Below are positions 9,536 through 20,150 of a DNA stretch of 64,000 nucleotides, piece after piece. The position numbers were made by a program, and so were the translations under genes. Every line of letters begins with the position of its first letter. The first letter of the stretch is position 1. A model generated the notes under the pieces. The model saw only the letters and a list, made by a program, of their open reading frames with translations. It ran no database searches and was not told the DNA's origin. Source of the stretch: Zanthoxylum bungeanum (lineage: Eukaryota > Streptophyta > Magnoliopsida > Sapindales > Rutaceae); the NCBI GenBank assembly GCA_019454045.1, contig SKCR01023796.1, positions 62,001-126,000 on the forward strand. The letters run 5' to 3'.

Positions 9536-10924
9536 TGCCGGATCTGATTTAGCCTTCAAGGTCGTTTGGTAGCAACTCCTTGACGCCAGTTGGTCCCCTT
9601 TTACCTCCTGAATCCCCCATTTAGTTGGGAATTTAATTACCTGATGATAGGTAGACGAGACCGCCCTCATGTCGTGAATCCAAGGTCTGCCCATAATCAA
9701 GTTGTAGGCCGATGGGCTGTCCAATACCAGGAAAGTAGTCATTTTATTAACACCTGCCACATAAACGGGGAGTCGTATTTCCCCCATAGTCAACTTTTGT
9801 TCTCCGCTAAAACCGATTAATACTGTCGTACGCCTATTGATGTTATCCAATGCAGTCCCCATGTCGGTCAGAGCACTGGCAAAGATAATGTTAGCTGAGG
9901 AGCCCGTGTCGACCAACACACGTCTGATCATGAAGTTCGCCACTTGAAGAGAAATGACCAAAGCGTCATGGTGAGGGTTTAAATCTTGTGAGTCTCCATC
10001 ATCCGGGAACCCAATTACCAAACCCGTGGTAATTCCCTCTACAGACATTAGGGTGTGTGAGGCCTTCGTGGCCAATACCCTCGAGTGCCTTTTTGCAGCT
10101 GAATAAGTAGCTCCACTAACTTCTGATCCCCCCGAAATGACATTGACAGTGTTATCAATCGGAGGTGGTGGCATTGGAGCTTCTCCCTGTCTGTCTCGTT
10201 CATCCCTTCGGGTCATTGTCGCCTTCCCCTTGTCTGTAAGCAGATCTTTCAAAAATCCTTTGTTCAGCAGTTCCAAAACCTCTAGTCTCAAGGCAACACA
10301 TTCCGCCGTCGTATGACCGTAGTCCCTGTGGAACTCACACCATTTCTTAGTGTCTTTTTTGGATGAACTATCCCTTGCCCTTGGGGGCCATTTCACTTCA
10401 TTCCCTAATTTCTTCAACACCGAAACCAATTCCCCAGGAGAAATTGTGAAATTGTAGTCTGGAAGTCGAGGCTTACTTGTCGGAAGCTCCTCCCTGTTTT
10501 TATATGGCCGTGGACGTCTGTCCATATTTTTGTAGAAGGGTCGACGTTCGCCCCTACTTTGGTTCCTCCCTTCGGTTCGAGGGGGGTAGTCTGTTTCGTG
10601 TCGCCTGGAAGCAACTGGCCTTCGGTTTGCTTGTGCATTTGTTTCATCAACTCTTCTCTTATTTCTTTTATCCTCTTCCCACCTTATCTCTACTTGGGCT
10701 CGTGCCATGACCTGGTCCATTGTGTAGCACCTGAATTTCGTCAACTTCTTGTAGAGCCCGCTGTCATAAAGGAGTCCATTCCTGAAGGCTTCAACTGCTG
10801 TTGGCTGATGAAGGTCCGGTATGGTTATTCTCTCACGATTGAACCGGGCCACGTAGCTCCGTAATGTTTCTCCTCTTCTCTGTTGTACTGAGTTAAGGTC
10901 GTCCGTCGTTTTTCCATCCTGCAC
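9533..10924 (-). CDS. gag C-terminal half and aspartic protease of the Tat-type element
   Basis: One open frame of about 463 codons. It starts in the capsid region (RRGETLRSYVARFNRE, then AFRNGLL), passes a Lys/Arg-rich stretch and a Tat-type zinc-binding-like segment (WCEFHRDYGHTTAEC), and ends with the protease: VLVDTGSSANII gives the active-site DTG near 9899-9913, and LIMGRPWIHD is the conserved downstream motif. Gag forms the particle; the protease matures it. The frame ends at the TAG at 9533 and is in phase with RT. Upstream, gag continues in other frames. Confidence 0.9.
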   Translation of the reverse strand: MQDGKTTDDLNSVQQRRGETLRSYVARFNRERITIPDLHQPTAVEAFRNGLLYDSGLYKKLTKFRCYTMDQVMARAQVEIRWEEDKRNKRRVDETNAQANRRPVASRRHETDYPPRTEGRNQSRGERRPFYKNMDRRPRPYKNREELPTSKPRLPDYNFTISPGELVSVLKKLGNEVKWPPRARDSSSKKDTKKWCEFHRDYGHTTAECVALRLEVLELLNKGFLKDLLTDKGKATMTRRDERDRQGEAPMPPPPIDNTVNVISGGSEVSGATYSAAKRHSRVLATKASHTLMSVEGITTGLVIGFPDDGDSQDLNPHHDALVISLQVANFMIRRVLVDTGSSANIIFASALTDMGTALDNINRRTTVLIGFSGEQKLTMGEIRLPVYVAGVNKMTTFLVLDSPSAYNLIMGRPWIHDMRAVSSTYHQVIKFPTKWGIQEVKGDQLASRSCYQTTLKAKSDPA

Positions 10925-11581
10925 GAACTTGCGAAGTGTTGCACGAACTTGTCCGCCAGTTCTTGGTATGATTTGATTGACCTGTAAGGAAGATTAATGA
11001 ACCATGTCAAGGCAGGTCCCGCCAGAGTTTCCCCGAAGCACCTGCACATTCCGGCTCCCATTGGTTCGGAGACAAACCATTCGACATCATCTTGAATTTG
11101 TAATGCATGACGTGGTCGTCTGGATCTGTGGTCCCATCATATAACTTCATTTCAGGTGGGTTGAATTTCCTGGGCAACTCAACTGCTACAATTGACTCAT
11201 GGAAAGGGGTATCTGAAATTGTCCCGCCCGGCTTTTCCTGATCGGGAGTTTCACCCCTGGTAGTCGAGACATAACTGCTTCTTTGAATTCAACCATTTCT
11301 CTTCTGATGGAATTGGCCAGTTGATGGGCTTGATCACCAAGAGGGTCTGAATGTAGAGTGGCTGGGGGGTGGTTGCTGTTTGGTTCATCTGACACGGGTG
11401 GAGCAGTTGGACTACTTCGGTTATGCTGAGGGTCGGATGATAGGTGATCAAGCCTTTGTTGTAAACTTTCGTTGGTATTTCGCATCGTGAGATTTTCTTC
11501 TTCCAGGTTTGTGAGTCGTTCCTGGAGCATGGCAATTTGTACCGCTAGTTGATCTGGGATATGTTCGTTGCTTGATGCCAT
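10925..11581 (-). pseudogene. gag N-terminal half, frameshifted
   Basis: Gag appears to start at ATG 11581, the first Met after the primer-binding site, with a coiled-coil stretch (LQERLTNLEEENL). The reading then moves frame near 11262 (a GGGG run), again near 11070-11090, and again near 10925-10940, where the short direct repeat AAGTTCGTGCA occurs twice. Family landmarks, including a PPEMKLYDGTTDPDDHV stretch and a CRCFGETLAGPALTWF stretch, fall in different frames. No single open gag exists here. Confidence 0.8.
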
Positions 11582-11630
11582 TGTTGATTATTTTGTTGAG
11601 ACGTTCTACCTCTTGTCGATTCACTCGTCA

Positions 11631-11648
11631 GCCCCACGGTGGGCGCCA
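11631..11648 (-). promoter_or_regulatory. Primer-binding site of the Tat-type element
   Basis: Read on the minus strand, TGGCGCCCACCGTGGGGC starts three bases after the 5' LTR. This form is common in Tat-clade elements. I have not matched it to a specific tRNA. Confidence 0.8.
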
Positions 11649-11651
11649 AAT

Positions 11652-12257
11652 TGTAGACTCTGATTTCGGCCAATGTCCACAATCGAGATTATCAATTTGT
11701 AGGGTGCGAGTAAATCCTGCAAAACAAATAGAACGAATAAGGAGCTTACTGCCCACCGGTGTGGTGGAAACCGTAGACACTCCGACGCTCAAGTTAGTGA
11801 TGGTATCGATCAACGTAAAGTAAACTGGTCAAGGCTTTTGTGTACCTCAACCTTCTGTGATATGCCGTGAGGGCGGTTGAGAATCAGTTTCGTCTTAGTA
11901 ATTGTAGTGGTCTTTTTTTCGATCCCCTTGTTGGTGTCTTTCTTTCTTCTTTTATAGGTCTTGGTTTCCTCCGTTTATCTGCCCGTTGGAGTTTTTATTA
12001 ATGAAGCTTTCATTCGGATGTTCCATACTCGGTAACTGATGATCTTGTCTTCCCCCTGAAACCGTCGTCTTCATGGTAGGATTTATGAATGCAGATTCTT
12101 TCTTCAATTTTGTAACTGGCGCCCGTTGATCTTCTTTATGTTCAACAGGCCTGGTCTTTTGCATAATATCTTCGTATGTGGGCCCAGTTTGCAGATGGGC
12201 TTCTAGTCTTGTGGTGTAATGTCGTTTTTGCCCTTAGAGTCAATTTTGGCCCAAACA
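11652..12257 (-). repeat. 5' LTR of the Tat-type element
   Basis: 606 bp, TG...CA, nearly identical to 1077-1684. It would contain the promoter for the genomic RNA, reading toward gag. It is followed by the right-hand ATATT duplication. Confidence 0.93.
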
Positions 12258-12262
12258 ATATT
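12258..12262. repeat. Target-site duplication, right copy (ATATT)
   Basis: Directly follows the CA end of the right LTR and matches 1072-1076. Confidence 0.9.
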
Positions 12263-15200
12263 CATTGCTAATATAAATCTGAATTATTTATCATTTGCAC
12301 CGACTTATTCTCTTAACCTGAATGTATTTAAAATATATTACTTCAGTTATTTCATAGTCTCATTTTGTCGGTATTTCCCTGTTTCATCAATATCTGTATA
12401 CTTAATTTCTTTGGGCATCTCTATTTTTTTTACCTCAGTAAATCTGTTCATAGTCATACTTTATCTTGTTACAAACATGGAAACTTATAATTTATACTCA
12501 CTACCTTCCTTCCGTTTTCAATCTGATATAGAATTCCAATCTTATTTCGACACTTACAAAGATTACTTTTCTGTAGTACTACTGAACTTAACCATTATAA
12601 GTATATCTTAGTATCTATGCACCCATGTTATTATTTATCTAGTGTCTTTTTTATTATTGTCTTACCTCGATAGTTCCACGTCTAACATTTTTCTTGTTGT
12701 CCTTTGTCTTCTTCATTGTTTTAATTTATGCCTGGAACTTCTAAGATCTATGACTTTGTCTCCTTATCCAAATGATATATACTTTTACAAATCTCTAGTT
12801 ATGTCTATCACTGGTTCTTTTGTATTCTTGTCGTTTCTTGAATACTGCTTTATCTCTTCATTGCTCCGTCTAGATAACTTCTTTCGTAAATCTTTTACTT
12901 AGAGCCATCTTCCTTCTTCTATTATGCCTTTGTACTAAGTCTGAAGGTTTTATATTCGGTTTTCTTCCACTATGCATTCACTTATTTATGGGAGTATTTT
13001 AAGGCAATCATCGAGGTCCATCATTGATGCTGTTGTATAACGTGGTTGGGAGGGTGAGGCTGGTTCTAAAGTCTTTTCTGGCTGTCACAGTCTCACTAAT
13101 TACCCGTGCCGCAATTGCATATATTGCTGGCTGCACATACTCTTCTTTTATAATCCTAAGATTTCCTTATAACACATTTGATACTGGGCTCACTTACTAT
13201 GATACTATTGCTAGGAATTATCTGGATTACTCGTTCCAACTTTACTCTTGATTTTTATTTTCAACCACTGGTCATACTATCCTTAACTTAGAATCCTCTT
13301 AAGTTTCTTATTATTCTAAAACCTTATCGTACCCCCCTTGTTACTATTCCTTCTAAGGTTTTACTCAAATTTCTTAATGGTGGATATAGAATCTTTGCCT
13401 TTTCAATCGTGTACTCTTGTCTTCACGATCATAAAATATTTCTAACTTTTCTCAGGTTTTTAACTCTCTTAAGTCAATTTTTCCTTGGAAATTTTTATAT
13501 CAACTTCGATTAGTTAGAGCATATCTTTATTAATACTTTTGGTTCGAATGCTACTCTCCTACTAGTTCTTCCATCCTAGTATAATGGGCTCTTACAAGTC
13601 ATATACCACATTTCTAAAGACTCTCCTTGGTTCATTTACCCATTTGAGCCTTTACACCCTTGAAGGCTTTCAGTTCTACGATGACTTCTAAACTTGGCTT
13701 GGCTTACTTGTGATTTTAAACTATTCTATCTCATACTAGTTATTACCATCTCATGATTCTTATCTAAGTTCTCTCAAATTCCTTGATTTGACTATCTTGT
13801 TGCCCCATAATTTCTAGATTTGTCCTGTCAGATACCATTCTCTACTTATTCATCTTCTCGTTGGGCTCTACATTGGGGTGTCTACACGCTTTCCAAGTTT
13901 GGTTAGATATATGTATACTTACTATAGTCGAGCCACTAGAAAAAATAAATTACTATTCATTCTGTGGGATCTATATCAACTACTTTATGTCTTAAGATTT
14001 CTCAAACTTTATTAACCATTCTCAAGTCTCCACTTATGTTATTTTCTTTGAGCTATGTTAACTATATTACCATATATTGTGAACTTCTTTGTTATTTCCC
14101 GTGTTCTTTTCTATTATTCCCATATCTCATCACTTGGATCTAAACCATGTTGCCAATGCTAATGGCGATCCATTCTTATGGCTAATTCCTAGATATCTGC
14201 TATCGCTATACGTTACAACTATGCCATTTAATCTTTCTTGTTTGTACTGGTAATCTTAATAACTCATGAGTACCTCCAATCTCATAGATCTATCATTTTA
14301 AACTCATACGAATTTCTAATAGCATTGGTCTGACCTATAGGTTCTTACTAGTACTGCAATTACCATATTGACTTGTATCAGGTGCTTTCTCTTCTAACTT
14401 CAGAAAATTCCCTAGTTCTTTTCTAAGTGGTCTACCTTTCAATGTCTTCTATTTGCGTTTTAGAGTACACCATCGCCAGGCTTCCTTACGGTTACCTTTT
14501 TATATACTAGTTAAGGTTGGGGTAAAAGTTTCACGTCTTAACAGATGTCGATATGCTCGTTCTGGTACTCTATGTCCCGATAGAGTCTATTATTCATGTA
14601 GGATAAGTATGAAATAGACTCTGTCAGGTCGACTTCCTTATCTGGTACTACTGCGAGATTCGAAATCTGGGTAGTTTGTGGCTTCATCTACATCAGATTC
14701 CATAGTTGAGGCAACTAATCTTTTTTCCCTTACGACGTTCATTCACTATATTTCTTATGAGTCTGGGTTTGAGATGTCTAGAATCCCTACATCCTTTGAG
14801 GCACTTCAGTCTATTGGAAACTCTTTGACAAATCTCGATTTCTTGCTTATTTTATCTTTCTTATTATTCTTCATTATTTCTGGTATCTTGCTATCTACAC
14901 GAATACTAAAGGTTTATTGGATATTCTCGAAAGAATTTTTCTAAGAAGAAAAAGAATCTTGTTTGAATATACTAAACATTAATTCTTGTTCGGGTTTACT
15001 ACATTCCCTTTTTATTGCTAGAAGTCCTGGTACTTTCTTTATTATCTCATTTTGTCTATTTACTTCTCTTTGTCTCTGGTAGTCTTAAATGTTTGTACGT
15101 CATCCCTTTCTTTTCTTATAGTTTTCTCTTCCCACTCCCTTAGGTGAATATTCTTAGGACTTTACTATCCATTTTTATAACTTATCTTGAACTTTTATTA

Positions 15201-15435
15201 ACAATTCAGGATGATCACGGAAGGATTTTCAACTTGAACAAAGAATATAATTACTTCATAAGGAATGATGTTCGAATAGCTCAAGAATTTCTACTAATCT
15301 GTCTATAGAAATTTCAGGACGTACTCGAGGATCGGATACTAGACAGATATTACCTCACATACTAGTACCCTGGGTATACTACGTATATAAGACCCCAACA
15401 CTCTACCCACTACAGTCACTGACTCCATAGACCAT
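12263..15435 (-). other. Decayed retrotransposon interior, right part
   Basis: About 3.2 kb of AT-rich sequence without a recognisable frame or domain. It is continuous with 1-1071 once the Tat-type element is removed. Its right edge meets a tRNA-Met type primer site and an LTR start, so it is read as the worn-out internal region of an older minus-strand LTR retrotransposon. The short plus-strand frames here look like chance. Confidence 0.45.
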
Positions 15436-15447
15436 GCTCTGATACCA
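15436..15447 (-). promoter_or_regulatory. tRNA-Met type primer-binding site of the older element
   Basis: GCTCTGATACCA on the plus strand reads TGGTATCAGAGC on the minus strand, the standard initiator-tRNA-Met primer site. It lies four bases from a TG LTR edge at 15452. Confidence 0.75.
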
Positions 15448-15451
15448 TCTT

Positions 15452-16356
15452 TGTAACATCCCCCTTCCGGGGATGCTACCGGTAGGGAATAAGCCGTACT
15501 ATCCCCTGAGCCTCTGACCATCTGACTGTGATCCTTACTACAACTTTAACTCAAATGTAAACTCATACTTGAGACCAATGCCCAAAATAAAAAGAATAAT
15601 AACAACAATATACTTTAATACTAATAACCGTATACTCAAATGTACTTCTTTTTTACAAATCTTATTCATGACACTTTAACCCTTTACACACATAATCTCT
15701 ATTGTACAATGTACATGATACGTGACTTAACTTGACTCTGACTAGACCGTGTCTCTGACTTGACTTAGTGGACTCAAACCCCTTGGTGACTGCTATTAGT
15801 ATCTATCCTCTCGAGCTCGTCCTCAGAGTATTCCTGCAAAACAAAACACTGGGAGTTGGGGGTTAGATCATTTGAAAATATGAACTAAAATACTTTTTAA
15901 AAATCCATGGTTCTAAAACCAAAATCATCTCAAATCATCTCTTCTGAAATCTCTTTCATTATCTAAAAACAACTATATTCTCGAAAACTGGCTTTGGCAT
16001 ATAAATCTTTGAAATTCCCATAAATAGTTTTCCATCTGGCAAACCTTTCTGAAAACTTTTCTTTCTGTAAAACTGTGAATTCTTTATATAAAAATGAACT
16101 ATTTTGAAAACTCTAGGGGCGTTACATATCGACGTCCCCCTAGCCCTAAAATCTAGTGGTCATTGGACGTTACGTATCGCCGCCCCCCAAGCCACTGAAA
16201 TTAGGATCTAGGGCGTTACGTATCGTCGTCCCCCTAGTCCTGCTCTAAATGTGCACATGTTGTATCCATCAATTCAAATGTATGTACCAAGTTACATACT
16301 GATGTGGGTTTTTCCCATTGCCTCTGCAAAACAAAACACTGAGAGTGGGGGGTTAG
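15452..16356 (-). repeat. Older gypsy-type LTR, first part
   Basis: Begins TGTAACATCCC, typical of long gypsy LTRs, right after the primer site. It has a block around 15840-16350 that recurs, diverged, at 19485-20150, so the LTR itself holds an internal duplication of about 500-600 bp. Within it, the motif GTTACGTATCG recurs about every 45-50 bp between 16118 and 16235. The LTR is interrupted at 16356 by a solo LTR and resumes at 19480. Its far end is not clear. Confidence 0.55.
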
Positions 16357-18694
16357 TGTTGGAGTTGGTGCTCGGCGCACCAAATTTTGTTGAATTTATT
16401 ATAAATATGATGTATATTTTATTTTATTATTAATAAAATTAAGTAATTTTCATCAATATATCTTTATATGATAAATGCATAAATTACCTTAGAATAAATA
16501 GTTGTGACATAATTATAAAAGCGCCGCAATTGTAACTGAGAAATGTCACAATATGATTCATACTTAAAATATTCCTAGTCAAGGTTCACATATCGGGTCG
16601 GTTAGTAAACCCATGAGACCGGTACATGTCGTATATTAGAATTGTTCTAATGGTTTGTCTCAGTAAACCATGAGTATTGTGAGACTCATATAGACACGTA
16701 GGTATTTATTGGATAAATACTGAATGACTCATTCAAAGATTCTTGATAGATGGTACACCAACGTCAATAGGAATCTTTACGAGTCGAATAACATTTTAGC
16801 TCATTTGACTTGTGATACCACTGTGGATATGTGAGATATCTTACATACTTTGATGACAGTCACGACAACGATATTTTAAGATCAGACCTCTGCCTATTCG
16901 TTGGGTATGAAATGATACTTATAATATCCTGTGAAGTATCCAGAGAGAATCTGCCAGTCCCGTGTACGAGATTTAGGTGTCCAATTTGTGATTCTTTGAA
17001 ATCTTTGGCCGATGTATGATTCAGAAACGAGTTCCGAATATTTGCTAAGAATCATAATTATGTCGCGACACATGAATTGTTCATGGCAGAGATTTGACGT
17101 TTAATCTATATCTCCGGAATAATTCAGATAACATATGACATATGGATTATATATATGCGATGACTTCGACTTGGATGGTTCGACTTGATTATCTGTGGTC
17201 GTCGTAATTTGTGAGTGGACAATTACGGACATGGAAATGGTTTTCGCGATAGATAAACTTGAACCTAGAGAGTCTCACAATATAAAGTGTACTCGTTGAG
17301 CACTTGGGCAATTAATTATGGATAATTCAGATTATTCATAATTTACACATGCGTATTAAATAATGTATATTTGTATACGATACATAATTTAGATTAGATA
17401 CACATTATTAACCTATTGGATATTCGACACTTGTTTTATTATTATTATTATTAATGATATAATGGAAGAATATTCTTGGAATATTTTTTCCATATTGTTA
17501 TTTTGTATTTTTTTAATTAAAATAAATTAATTGATTTATTATATAAGAATTATTCTTGGAATATTCTATTTATTTGTCCTAATTTGATTGGCCAAACCAT
17601 GTGTTTTTAACACATGGATTTTAATTAACAAAAATCAAAATAATAATTAATTGTTGGATAAGATTAAAATGTGTCAAATTCATGGCCACAAAATTTGTTA
17701 ATTTTTTGTTGAAAAATTGCCAAAAATTCGGCCAAGAGGGATTTTTGTTTATAAATGAAATTGTTTTATTTTTTACTAGGTTAAACACTTCTCATGTGTT
17801 GAGAAACAAAAGAAAAAAATGGGTTAGGGTTCTTAAACACAAAATCAACATCAAAGGAAGAAAATTGAAGGATTTGGAAATTAAAGATTAAGGTAATATT
17901 GAATTTCCAATTTCTATTTTTCTTGTTTTGTTTCTTGAAGCATGAAAATATATATTAGATATGTATTTTTTATGACTTACTAATATATATATATATATAT
18001 ATATATATTTGATATGTATATGAAGTAAATTTTGGTGTTAGATTGTTAAATAATCCTAATTGTTTTCTTTTATAAGCATGTGTTATTAGATTAATTAGTC
18101 AATTAATCTTCAAAATTAAAATTTCCATTCTAGAGTGATATTACCACTCTAATATTGCCTAAAATTATTCTTAGAACTTTGTATTGTGGTGATCAATTTT
18201 AGTGTCAATTAATTGGATTAATTTTGTGATTAAATTGAATTTTGGCATGAAAATGGACAAAATCAAAAACTAGATCAGATCTATTTTTGGTTATTAAATC
18301 AGAATATTTTTCATGTAAGAATATGTTATTTGGATGATATTGGATGTGTATTGGGTGGTGGATAAATTCTGGAAATTGTTCTGAGGCGAAAACGCGAGAA
18401 AACGGTGAAATTCACGTCGAAATGAGCTCACCGCATGCCGGCTGTGAAACCAGCGAACTGGGCACTAATCGGGTCAGCCCTTGAACACTGCCCAAGTGTC
18501 CAGGTTCACCCGGCTCTGCCGATGGTCAACTGATTTGACCGTTAACCCGTTACGTGTAGTTTTTGTCGAAAAATATTTTCGTAAAATAATTCGTCATGTA
18601 ACGAAATATATTACGTTAAGGTAATATTGAATTTCCAATTTCTATTTTTCTTGTTTTGTTTCTTGAAGCATGAAAATATATATTAGATATGTAT

Positions 18695-18725
<31 letters not shown>

Positions 18726-19479
18726 TTGATATGTATATGAAGCAAAATTTGGTGTTAGATTGTTAAATAATCCTAATTGTTTTCTTTTATAAGCATGTGT
18801 TATTAGATTAATTAGTGAATTAATCTTCAAAATTAAAATTTTCATTCTAGAGTGATATTACCACTCTAATGTTGCCTAGAATTGTTCTTGGAACTTTGTA
18901 TTGTGGTGATTAAATTTGGTGTGAATTAATTGGATTAATTTTGTGATTAAATTGAATTTTGGCATGAAAATGGACAAAAAAAAAAAAACTGGATCAGATA
19001 TGTTCTTGGTTATCAAATCAGAATGTTTTTCATGTAAAAATATGTTATTTGGATGATATTGGATGTGTATTGGGTGGTGGATAAATTTCGGAAATTGTTC
19101 CGGGGTGAAAACGCGAGAAAACGGTGAAATTCCCGTCGAAACGAGCTCACCACGTGCTGGCTGTGAAACCAGCGAACTGGGCCATGTTCGGGCAGCCCAA
19201 GGGCTGACTGAACACTGCCCAAGTGTCCGGCTTGGCTGATGGTCAACCGGTTTGACCGCTTGCCTGTTACGTGTAGTTTTTGTCGAAAAATATTTTCGTA
19301 AAATAATTCGTCATGTAACGAAATATATTACGCTATTAAATGTTAATAAATAATATATTTAAACTTATTTGGGTGAATTAAAAATATTTGATATTTATTA
19401 ATTCACTCGGAAAAGTTTTAAAATATTTAAAAATCATTTTCGCCTTCTGCCGCACCATTCCGCTGCGTACACCCCAACA
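16357..19479 (+). mobile_element. 3.1-kb solo LTR with GTTAG target duplication
   Basis: Starts TGTTGGAGTT and ends CACCCCAACA. GTTAG flanks it at 16352-16356 and 19480-19484. There is no coding sequence, primer site or polypurine tract inside, so it reads as a single LTR left by recombination. Sequence of the same family occurs at 46785-49301 (reverse) and 50202-50723 (forward), including the shared stretch around 'GATGGTACACCAACGTCAAT'. Confidence 0.75.
17889..19332 (+). repeat. 728-bp tandem duplication inside the solo LTR
   Basis: The sequence starting TAAGGTAATATTGAATTTCC at 17889 starts again at 18617 and continues to about 19332, with scattered substitutions and different lengths of the AT dinucleotide run. 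Both copies end in TAACGAAATATATTACG. Confidence 0.9.
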
Positions 19480-20150
19480 GTTAGATCGTTTGAACGACCT
19501 AGTGAGTGAACAATTTTAAAATATGAACTAAAATGCTTTTTGAAAATCCAAAGTCATCTCAAATCATCTCTTCTGAAATCTCTTTCATTATCTGAAAATA
19601 ACTCTCTTTCTATAAAATATTTATGAAAACTGCTTTTGGTCTATAAATCTTTGAAATTCCCATAAACAGTTTTCCATCTGGAAAACCTTTCTGAAAATCT
19701 TTCTTTCTTTAAAATTCTGAATTATTTCTGTAAAACTAAAATCTTTTGAAAACTCTTTCATAAAACTATATTTTCTGGAAATCATGTCTTCGAAAATATT
19801 TTTCTGAAATATTTCTCTAAAATCTGTAGAAAACCTAACGCATGGGGGCCTTACGTATCGTTGTCCCAATATACACCTAAATTAGTGGTCTTGAGGTGTT
19901 ACTATCACCGTCCCCCAAGCCACTGAACTTGAGCCAGATGTGCAAATTCATGACATTGGGGCGTTACGTATCGCCGTCCCCATAGCCCTGAAATCTAGTG
20001 GTATTGGGACATTACGTATCGCTATCCCTCAAGCCACTGAAACTAGGATCTAGAGGCATTATGTATCGACGTCCCCTAGTCTTGCTCTACATGTGCACAT
20101 GTTGTATCCATCAATTCCAATGTTTGTACCAAGTTACTTACTGATGTGGG
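19480..20150 (-). repeat. Older gypsy-type LTR, second part
   Basis: Resumes with GTTAGATCG after the solo LTR and repeats the layout of 15840-16320: A/T-rich lead, then GTTACGTATCG-type minisatellite units at about 19850-20080, then the CATGTTGTATCCATCAATTC stretch. This supports an internal duplication in the older LTR. Confidence 0.5.

Larger units (their letters stand above)
1077..12257 (-). mobile_element. Full-length Ty3/gypsy retrotransposon, Tat/Retand type
   Basis: An 11.2-kb element read on the minus strand: 5' LTR (11652-12257), primer-binding site, gag, protease, RT, RNase H, integrase, an extra gene on the opposite strand (3740-5987), a 114-bp tandem array (1999-3345), polypurine tract and 3' LTR (1077-1684). 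It is bounded by TG...CA and a 5-bp target duplication. From established knowledge, an additional antisense ORF and a tandem repeat between integrase and 3' LTR are reported for Retand and relatives in the Tat clade. The LTRs differ by about five substitutions and one 2-bp indel by eye, so the insertion is young, yet the coding region has several single-base frameshifts. It may have been moved in trans, or some breaks may be sequence errors. Confidence 0.9.
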
